Below, piece by piece: positions 7,733 through 13,241 of a DNA stretch of 17,968 nucleotides. The DNA lies in NCBI GenBank assembly GCA_910586555.1, contig CAJUJY010000068.1, forward strand, positions 1-17,968. The letters are read 5' to 3'. The notes below the pieces were generated by a model that was given only the letters and a program-made list of their open reading frames with translations, was not told the origin of the DNA and ran no database searches. Made by a program: the position numbers and the translations under genes. The stretch's first letter is position 1, and each line of letters opens with the position of its first letter. This DNA comes from an uncultured Lachnospiraceae bacterium (GTDB lineage Bacteria > Bacillota > Clostridia > Lachnospirales > Lachnospiraceae).

Positions 7733-7741
7733 GTTAAACAC
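6506..7741 (-). CDS. tnpB: RNA-guided endonuclease TnpB
   Basis: This is a full-length, apparently catalytically intact TnpB of 411 residues. The N-terminal OrfB helix-turn-helix region spans about 17-110. The RuvC core has Asp207 (GIDLGIKEFAV), Glu314 (ITIEDLNVKG) and the DRD motif at 393-395 (HADRDFNASLNLRDAL). The zinc knuckle is CHGC (367-370) plus CKC (386-388). TnpB cuts DNA next to a short TAM using the omega-RNA and promotes retention of the element. Because the triad is intact, it is not a nuclease-dead TldR-type regulator. The start is doubtful. GTG at 7741 gives a 16-residue extension before the usual LLKSYKTEINP opening. A CTG at 7702 lies just after AAGGAAGGGA and would give the family-standard N-terminus. 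Transcription may come from the operator-controlled promoter at 7825-7854. Confidence 0.93.
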   Translation of the reverse strand: MFNRKYRDKGRKGLELLKSYKTEINPAEEQKQIINKTIGTCRYIYNFYLAYNKQLYEKDKKFMTAKTFSTWFNNEYLPARPEYQWVKEASSKSVKKSMENAYAAFKKFFNGQCCFPKFKKKDKSDVKMYFVKTDAKTIIRCERHRIKIPALGWVKIKEKGYIPVNPATHTIRSGTVSIKAGRYYVSVLVEEKATEKPKLNGFGLGIDLGIKEFAVISNGIVKKNINKTAKLKKLEKQLKREQRCLSRKYEDLKKCRNKKEGENYRGQNVPGQNIRKQVLKVQKLHQRIDNIRTDYINKCVDGIVKTKPSYITIEDLNVKGMMKNRHLSKAVASQKFYGFRTKLEAKCKETGIELRIADRWYPSSKLCHGCGCIKKDLKLSDREYICKCGYHADRDFNASLNLRDALTYKTA

Positions 7742-7804
7742 ATTTTATCATATATATGCACATTTATCTATATTTTTATTAACTTAACAACATTCCCTTA
7801 TATA

Positions 7805-7854
7805 CATACTAGTAGTATGCCTGTATAATAACATACTGCTAGTATGTATGTCAA
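7805..7854 (-). promoter_or_regulatory. Promoter with two repressor operators, probably original tetR promoter
   Basis: On the minus strand, TTGACA (7854-7849) and TATTAT (7830-7825) are 18 bases apart. A perfect 7-3-7 inverted repeat ACATACT-GCT-AGTATGT (7831-7847) fills the spacer. A second, CATACT-AGT-AGTATG (7805-7819), covers the expected start point. This is textbook architecture for repression by a TetR-type dimer. It starts 29 bases after the end of the ABC permease gene and points toward tnpB and tetR. The half-site (ACATACY) matches that of the MFS operator, but the half-site spacing differs (3 versus 7). Confidence 0.7.
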
Positions 7855-7882
7855 TACTATTTTAATGTATGATAATGTAATT

Positions 7883-9169
7883 TTACTCATACCTTAAGGC
7901 TTCCACAGGGTTCATTTTAGCAGCTTTGTTTGCTGGATAGTAACCAAAGAATACTCCGGTTGCCATTGAAAAACCTACAGAAAAAATTATTGCAGGCAGT
8001 GGCGCTGCTACCTGGTACCCAAGTATTCCAGCCGCTATTGCACCAAGTATAAAGCCTGTTATTATTCCAAGTATCCCGCCAATTAAACATAGTATTACAG
8101 ATTCTGTAATAAACTGTAACCGTATGGAACTGTTCCTGGCTCCAAGTGCTTTACGTGTACCGATTTCTTTTGTCCTCTCTGTAATTGATACCATCATTAT
8201 ATTCATTACACCAATGCCGCCAACTAAAAGCGATATCCCCGCAATAAATGAAATTGCTATTGATATTGTATCTATCATTTCATACATTGATTCTGCCATA
8301 GATTCCATTGTGGAGGAAGATATTTCATAATCTTCATTATTTATATAATATGGCTTTAAATATTGTTCTATTTCCTCTGCAAATAAAGATATATCTTCTG
8401 TCCCTTGTGCTGTTACAACTGTAAACTGTGAATATCCTTCATAAGAATGTAATAATTCCTTTGCAGCAGAAAGCGGTATATAAGCTGCTGTTGTAATATT
8501 GCTGCTGCTGTCAGATGAAAATGTATTTTCTTCATATTTGTAAATGCCTGTAATATAAAAGTCTTCGTATTTGCCATTATAATTAATGGCTATTTTCTGG
8601 CACAGTATGTTTTCATTGATGCTGTTAAAAAGATTTTTAGCGGCTTTATCTGATATCATTATTACTCTTTTATTTCCTTCAATATCAGAAGCTTTAATTC
8701 TCCTGCCTGCAAGCAGTGTAATTTTACTGCTTGCAAAATACCCGTCATTTATGCCGCTTAATAAAATATTTGCAGAGGCAGTGCCATTGTTTGCTGTACA
8801 ACTGCCTATATTTTCACTTATTGCTACAGCATCTATTTTATCCTGGAATGTCTGCTTTAGGCCTGTTAGCATTTCATCTGTAACCAGGTCTTTTTCTTCA
8901 ATGCTTCCACTGCCTGCTGCTGCCCCGAATTTCATTCCGTCTGCCCTTACACTTTCCTCCTGTTCACGCTTCTTTATTCCAACAGTTATATTGTTAGCCC
9001 CCATATCCTGGAAAGAATCTGATACTACGCCGCCAAGTGACTCACTTACTGTCATAATTGCAATTACTGAACCAATTCCTATAATAATTCCAAGCATTGT
9101 AAGAAGTGAACGCATCTTATTTGAGAATAGTGCACCAAATGCAATTTTAATATTTTCTATTATTAACAA
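7883..9169 (-). CDS. MacB/YknZ-like FtsX-family ABC permease
   Basis: From the preferred start this protein is 428 residues. A first membrane span (about 20-41, RSLLTMLGIIIGIGSVIAIM) is followed by a large extracytoplasmic MacB_PCD domain. A C-terminal FtsX domain has three spans and the signature ITERTKEIGTRKALGA. It is the membrane component of a tripartite-like exporter with the ATPase and membrane fusion protein encoded just upstream. Longer reading from ATG 9211 is possible, but TTG at 9169 is preferred. It yields the family-typical N-terminus (LIIENIKIAF) and lies downstream of AAGGAGG. It also overlaps the ATPase stop by seven bases (TTGTTAA), implying translational coupling. Typical substrates of relatives are peptides, bacteriocin-like toxins or macrolides; the one here is unknown. 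Confidence 0.9.
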   Translation of the reverse strand: MLIIENIKIAFGALFSNKMRSLLTMLGIIIGIGSVIAIMTVSESLGGVVSDSFQDMGANNITVGIKKREQEESVRADGMKFGAAAGSGSIEEKDLVTDEMLTGLKQTFQDKIDAVAISENIGSCTANNGTASANILLSGINDGYFASSKITLLAGRRIKASDIEGNKRVIMISDKAAKNLFNSINENILCQKIAINYNGKYEDFYITGIYKYEENTFSSDSSSNITTAAYIPLSAAKELLHSYEGYSQFTVVTAQGTEDISLFAEEIEQYLKPYYINNEDYEISSSTMESMAESMYEMIDTISIAISFIAGISLLVGGIGVMNIMMVSITERTKEIGTRKALGARNSSIRLQFITESVILCLIGGILGIITGFILGAIAAGILGYQVAAPLPAIIFSVGFSMATGVFFGYYPANKAAKMNPVEALRYE

Positions 9170-9876
9170 GCTGCCCCAGACCTCCTTACATTTATTATCC
9201 TGCCATCGCATAATGTTACAATGCGCCCTGTTTCACTGGCAAGCTCTGGTGAATGTGTTATTAAAATAATTGTTTTGCCATGTTCTTTGTTAAGACGGTG
9301 GAAAATATCCATTATCTTCCTGCCTGACTGTGAATCAAGTGCACCCGTAGGTTCATCAGCAAGCAGGATTCCAGGATTATTTGCCATTGCCCTTGCTATT
9401 GCAACACGCTGTTTCTGTCCTCCTGAAAGTTCTTCTGGTTTATGCCAGATTCTGTCTTTCATTCCTACAAGTTCCAGAAGTTCTTCTGCCCTGCTTTGTC
9501 TTTCCTTTTTTGGCAGTCCCCTGTAAAGCATTGGAAGTTCTACATTTGCCCTTGCGGTAGTCCTGGCAACAAGATTATATGTCTGGAATATAAAGCCAAT
9601 CCGGCGTCCCCGTATTTCTGATAAATGTTTTTCTTTTGCCTGGCAGATATCTATGCCTTCAAGGTTATAACTGCCGCTGTCTGGCTTGTCTAATGCCCCT
9701 ATAATATTCATAAGTGTTGATTTTCCTGAACCAGATTCACCAACAATGGATATAAATTCACCTTTATACACCTGCAAATCAATTCCATGAAGTATTTCAA
9801 GTTCATTCGGCTTCCCAACATAATACTTTTTAACAATCTTATTTAATTCAATTATAATTTTATTTTCTTTCTGCAA
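9163..9876 (-). CDS. MacB/YknY-like ABC transporter ATP-binding protein
   Basis: This 237-residue ATPase has every nucleotide-binding motif. Walker A is GESGSGKST (46-54), the Q-loop is at Gln98 (FIFQTYNL), the signature is LSGGQKQR (150-157), Walker B is ILLADEP (170-176) with a D-loop GALD, and the H-loop is ITHSPE. The motif set LxxLDxPxSG and ExTGALDSxxG is characteristic of the LolD/MacB/YknY branch that works with FtsX permeases. The start is TTG at 9876, nine bases after GGAGG. It sits 50 bases downstream of the membrane fusion protein gene, and the permease start overlaps its stop, so the three genes form one operon. Confidence 0.95.
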   Translation of the reverse strand: MQKENKIIIELNKIVKKYYVGKPNELEILHGIDLQVYKGEFISIVGESGSGKSTLMNIIGALDKPDSGSYNLEGIDICQAKEKHLSEIRGRRIGFIFQTYNLVARTTARANVELPMLYRGLPKKERQSRAEELLELVGMKDRIWHKPEELSGGQKQRVAIARAMANNPGILLADEPTGALDSQSGRKIMDIFHRLNKEHGKTIILITHSPELASETGRIVTLCDGRIINVRRSGAAC

Positions 9877-9926
9877 AGCTGTATACCTCCGTTCATTCTT
9901 ACTTTGCGGGCCGGTGGGTAAATTTT

Positions 9927-11492
9927 TTACTGCCCTGCCATTTTGCCACTCCTGAATGAACCTCCGCCTTGCATATTTCCTCCTGGAATCCTGCCTGATG
10001 GCATATCCTCCCCTGGCATTTTATTACCCATTCCAGGAATATCTATACCATTAGTTTCCTGTTTATCCCCTTCATCTTCTGAAGAAACATCACTATCTGT
10101 TTTTATAATTACGCGCAGCCCTTCTGAAAGCCCGCTGCCGCTTATTTCAACGTAATAATCATTTTCCATGCCCTTTGTTACTTCTATTTCTTTCTGTGTC
10201 ATGCTGTCCTGTCCTGCTTCCTCTCCTGTCCTGCCAGTTTTATCCTCTTGTGTGTTTATATCTCCCATCCCTTTGGTATCTTCAACATATATTACAGATT
10301 TCCCATCCTGGTTTTCATGTACTGCATCATAAGGGACAGCATAGACATCTTCTGCTTCTTCAAGTATAATGCTGCATCTTGCAGTCATTCCCATCCTAAG
10401 CCTTTTATCCCTGGTATTTAACCCAATCTCCACTTCATAGCCGCTGCTTTCAGAACTATTTGTTTCCTGTGAGCCTGTACTTGTTGCAGATGGTGCTACA
10501 AATGTAATTTCACCTTCCAGTCCATCTTCACCTGTAGCTGCTGTAAGTATTATTACTTTCTGGCCTTTGCTTATGCTGCTTATATCATATTCATCTACTG
10601 ATGTAACAACTTTAAATGAAGAAATATTGTCAATCTGTGCTATATCACCACCATTATATATATCGCCATTTTCTACATATACAGCAGTAACTGTGCCATT
10701 TGCTGCTGCCTTAACTGTACTGTATGAAAGCTGTTTTTTAGCTTCCTTAACCTGCTTTTTAGCTTCTTTCAGGCTTCTTTTTCCATTGGATTCTGCTGTC
10801 CTTAATGCTTCGCTTGCATTATCTATGCTGCTTTTATTTTGTTTATTTGTATTTTCCTTATTATTTTTAGCTGTTTCATATTCATTTTTTATATTCTTTT
10901 TACTTTCCTCTGCCTTGGAAAGCTGTTCTGTAAAAGACATTTTTTCTTCTGCATTTTTTGCATCCTTTGCTTTTTTCTTTAATTCTTTAACCTGTTTTTT
11001 TACATTTTCCAAAGAGTTTTTTAAATCTGAAATCTTTTCTTCAAGGTTTTTCTTATCACTGTTATAAGTACTTTTGGCATCGTCTAATTTTTTCTGTGCC
11101 AAAGCAATGGAACTACTATAATCTTCCTTTACATCTGTAAGGTTTTCTTCTGCATCTGCAAGGCTTTCTTCCAGTTCCTTTGTGTCAAATTCAACCAGTG
11201 TGTCCCCTTTTTTAACTTTATCCCCTGCCAGTACATTTACTTTTTTAACTTTTACCCCGTTTAACTGTGCAGAAACAGTTTTTGAACTGCCACTTTTAAC
11301 CTTGCCTGTAGCACTAATTGATTTTGTTAAATCCATTTTCTTTAAAACAATGCTTGCAGCCCTTTTATTATCTGCCTGTACATAACTGGTGCTTTTCTTG
11401 TTTATTGCAAATATTATAATACCTGCTGCCGCCATTATTATAAATACCACAATGGCAAACCATTTTACACCTTTTTTGCTAAACCCTTTCAT
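9927..11492 (-). CDS. MacA/YknX-like membrane fusion protein (HlyD-type efflux adaptor)
   Basis: This 521-residue protein has a single N-terminal membrane anchor (about 11-30). A barrel-sandwich half-motif follows (SISATGKVKSGSSKTVSAQLNG). A long Lys/Glu-rich coiled coil covers about 107-250. The second lipoyl half is SYSTVKAAANGTVTAVYVENGD, followed by beta-barrel domains. The last 40 residues are Gly/Met/Pro-rich (PGMGNKMPGEDMPSG onward), a low-complexity tail often seen on Gram-positive adaptors. It is the first gene of the exporter operon: ATG at 11492 with AGGAGG nine bases upstream. In relatives the adaptor links the ABC permease to the cell envelope and helps export peptides or drugs. 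No cognate substrate gene is visible here. Confidence 0.92.
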   Translation of the reverse strand: MKGFSKKGVKWFAIVVFIIMAAAGIIIFAINKKSTSYVQADNKRAASIVLKKMDLTKSISATGKVKSGSSKTVSAQLNGVKVKKVNVLAGDKVKKGDTLVEFDTKELEESLADAEENLTDVKEDYSSSIALAQKKLDDAKSTYNSDKKNLEEKISDLKNSLENVKKQVKELKKKAKDAKNAEEKMSFTEQLSKAEESKKNIKNEYETAKNNKENTNKQNKSSIDNASEALRTAESNGKRSLKEAKKQVKEAKKQLSYSTVKAAANGTVTAVYVENGDIYNGGDIAQIDNISSFKVVTSVDEYDISSISKGQKVIILTAATGEDGLEGEITFVAPSATSTGSQETNSSESSGYEVEIGLNTRDKRLRMGMTARCSIILEEAEDVYAVPYDAVHENQDGKSVIYVEDTKGMGDINTQEDKTGRTGEEAGQDSMTQKEIEVTKGMENDYYVEISGSGLSEGLRVIIKTDSDVSSEDEGDKQETNGIDIPGMGNKMPGEDMPSGRIPGGNMQGGGSFRSGKMAGQ

Positions 11493-11646
11493 AACAATAA
11501 ACCTCCTGTTTCCATAAATATAAACTGCTTTGCATAGTATGAATAATTTAAAGCAATTTCATTTTATTGAAAAATTATGAATAAATGGTGTCCAGGGTCT
11601 GATAAAAGTGTGAAATAAGATCCATTGTACAGTTGTTCCTGCAAAC

Positions 11647-12513
11647 TTATTTTAGTATATCCGGCAATTCTTTAAGATCCAGGTGCATTACTGGCACAAC
11701 AGCATTTTCAAAAATCCTGGTATAGTAGCCAACAGAAAAAATTCCTCCCGATGCATTGACTTCTGCCCCGTAATTTGTATTACTACAGCGGGAACGCAGC
11801 CACCAGGAACAATTACCAATGCTTGCTTTTGTTACTAGCGCCGCTGTGTCTTTTCTGGTGCATATGGCTGCCCCGCGTGCATGTGCATAGTCACTTGGTT
11901 TCATTCTCCTGTTTAGTTTCTTGTCCTTTTTATGTTCCCAGTACATTTTTTCTTCCCAGAAGCCATATGCCGGGTTCCTGAGTTCAGGAATGGACAGAAG
12001 GTATAATTTATCTTCTGTATTATTGCCATTGCCAGACATATACTTAGGTACTGGCCCATTCTGCACTTTAGATGTTATAATGGCTTTTTGCTCATCCCTG
12101 CTAAATGCCATATTATAAAAATCATTATTTAACCACTTACGCATTGTACATTCTTCCCATGTAATTGATATAATGGCATCATTATATGCCTTGCAGTCAA
12201 TGCCTTTATCTGGCATTACAAAAAGGGTTGTGCCATCATTCCACAGCACCCTCCAGTTTATCTTCTCCCATTTAAAGTAGCGGAAATGGCTGTCGCCAAA
12301 ATAGCCGGCAAATTCTGTATCATCTTTACTAATTCTTCTGTATTTTATGCCATCTGCCAAAGCATCACCATTTTCATCATATTCTGCCTCTTTTATTTCT
12401 GCCACCAGGCTGCTTCCTTTAACTTCTGTCTGCGGATAACTTCCAAAACTTATACTGCTCCATATTGCTTCACCTGTTATGCGGTCATATGACGGGTTTG
12501 CAAAATTGTCCAT
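11647..12513 (-). CDS. DUF6273 domain protein, C-type-lectin-like C-terminus
   Basis: This 288-residue protein shows the DUF6273 pattern. It starts with ISFGSYPQTEV (21-31) and continues with INWRVLW (85-91), then the block TWEECTMRKWLNNDFYNMAFS (118-138). LLSIPELRNPAYGF and a SDYAHARGA segment follow, and the C-terminus has WWLRSR (237-242) with repeated Asn/Gly/aromatic residues. The family is abundant in Lachnospiraceae and is related in layout to C-type-lectin-fold ligand-binding domains. It has no known function, and no signal peptide is visible here. An upstream ATG at 12534 is possible, but ATG 12513 is preferred because GGAGG lies four bases before it. It is divergent from the cupin gene. 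The usual C-terminal 'GVRPAL' is degraded to VVPVMHL. Confidence 0.85.
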   Translation of the reverse strand: MDNFANPSYDRITGEAIWSSISFGSYPQTEVKGSSLVAEIKEAEYDENGDALADGIKYRRISKDDTEFAGYFGDSHFRYFKWEKINWRVLWNDGTTLFVMPDKGIDCKAYNDAIISITWEECTMRKWLNNDFYNMAFSRDEQKAIITSKVQNGPVPKYMSGNGNNTEDKLYLLSIPELRNPAYGFWEEKMYWEHKKDKKLNRRMKPSDYAHARGAAICTRKDTAALVTKASIGNCSWWLRSRCSNTNYGAEVNASGGIFSVGYYTRIFENAVVPVMHLDLKELPDILK

Positions 12514-12543
12514 TTTACCTCCATTCCTGTGCATTGTAATATC

Positions 12544-12558
12544 CCTGGTTTAACCAGG
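12544..12558. promoter_or_regulatory. Palindrome upstream of the DUF6273 gene
   Basis: CCTGGTT-T-AACCAGG is a perfect 7-1-7 inverted repeat 31 bases upstream of the DUF6273 start. It could be an operator or a small hairpin in the leader. A -10-like TATAAT occurs farther upstream near 12590, but without a convincing -35. Confidence 0.35.
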
Positions 12559-12716
12559 TTATACACATTAAACATTGTTATTTTTATTATATATTTACAT
12601 AGTGTGTTATAAATCCCTAAAAGAAAAAAGCATGGAAAATAAAGCCATATAACACAGTATAACACAAAATATACAGATATTGTAAGTCTGGTGGGATAAT
12701 AAGTAAAAATTTTTAG

Positions 12717-12779
12717 TTGTAACTATTGACATTACATGACGCTTCTGGTATAATCTGGTTGTAACAACGAATATTACAT
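12717..12779 (+). promoter_or_regulatory. Consensus promoter of the cupin gene with two tandem operators
   Basis: TTGACA (12726-12731) and TATAAT (12749-12754) are perfect hexamers 17 bases apart. Two copies of TTGTAAC-N7-ATTACAT lie at 12717-12737 (over the -35) and 12759-12779 (over the start point). They are exactly 42 bases apart, four helical turns. Each copy is itself an imperfect inverted repeat (TGTAA-N9-TTACA). The spacing differs from the GlnR/TnrA box (TGTNA-N7-TNACA), so the regulator is unknown. Confidence 0.75.
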
Positions 12780-12807
12780 CAAAAATTATTACCAGGAGGT
12801 ACAAAAT

Positions 12808-13164
12808 ATGGGAAATTACAGTAAAGTGGGTGTGTCACATGATGCAAGGACAGAATTACATGATAAGTTATCATTAACAGGGGCAGAAATCAGTATCAAT
12901 AATCTTCCAGCAGGGACAGGAGTGCCTTTTATCCATTCACATAAGAATAATGAAGAAATTTATGTGGTTTTATCAGGAAAAGGAAAGGCAATAATAGATG
13001 GTGAAACCATAGGGCTTGAAGCTGGTGACTGGATCCGCATTGCACCGGCAGGAAAGCGCCAGTTCTTTGCAGCAGATGATGAGGGGATTAGTTTTGCATG
13101 TATCCAGGTAAAAGAAAATTCACTGGAATGTTATACAAAAGAAGATGCCATTATCTATAATTAA
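12808..13164 (+). CDS. Small single-domain cupin protein
   Basis: This 118-residue protein is one Cupin_2 beta-barrel. The first cupin motif is clear: His43, His45 and Glu49 (FIHSHKNNEEIYVVLSGKG), with the Gly at about 57. The second motif reads GDWIRIAPAGKRQ (73-85), where the usual metal-binding His is Gln85. Metal binding may therefore be three-residue or altered. Such stand-alone cupins bind small ligands or act as isomerases or dioxygenase-like enzymes; no substrate can be inferred. The ATG at 12808 has CAGGAGGT eight bases upstream. It is a single-gene unit with a consensus promoter and duplicated operator, and it converges on the chemotaxis gene at a shared terminator. Confidence 0.9.
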   Translation: MGNYSKVGVSHDARTELHDKLSLTGAEISINNLPAGTGVPFIHSHKNNEEIYVVLSGKGKAIIDGETIGLEAGDWIRIAPAGKRQFFAADDEGISFACIQVKENSLECYTKEDAIIYN

Positions 13165-13185
13165 AGGGAACAGCATACTATCCAG

Positions 13186-13229
13186 AAAAAAATACCCCCT
13201 GGCATATAATAAATGAACCAGGGGGTATT
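13186..13229 (-). terminator. Terminator of the chemotaxis gene, shared with the convergent cupin gene
   Basis: A perfect 12-bp stem AATACCCCCTGG/CCAGGGGGTATT (13191-13202 and 13218-13229) encloses a 15-base loop. On the minus strand it is followed by seven T residues, so it terminates the gene ending at 13242. On the plus strand it follows the cupin stop by 27 bases but lacks an immediate T-run, so termination there would be weaker. Confidence 0.85.
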
Positions 13230-13241
13230 ACAAGTTTTGCA

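Noticed and set aside
6506..7741. Nuclease-dead TnpB-like regulator (TldR)
   Set aside because: All three RuvC acidic residues are present (Asp207, Glu314, DRD 393-395), so the simple reading is an active nuclease.
7824..7829. Plus-strand promoter at TATAAT between the operators
   Set aside because: There is no usable -35 and it would run antisense into the ABC permease gene. The minus-strand promoter is far better supported.
8586..9269. 227-residue plus-strand frame across the ABC permease/ATPase junction
   Set aside because: Antisense to two clear genes. No motif and no ribosome-binding site.
12717..12779. GlnR/TnrA nitrogen-regulation boxes
   Set aside because: The TGTAA and TTACA arms are separated by nine bases instead of seven, so the known consensus is not met.
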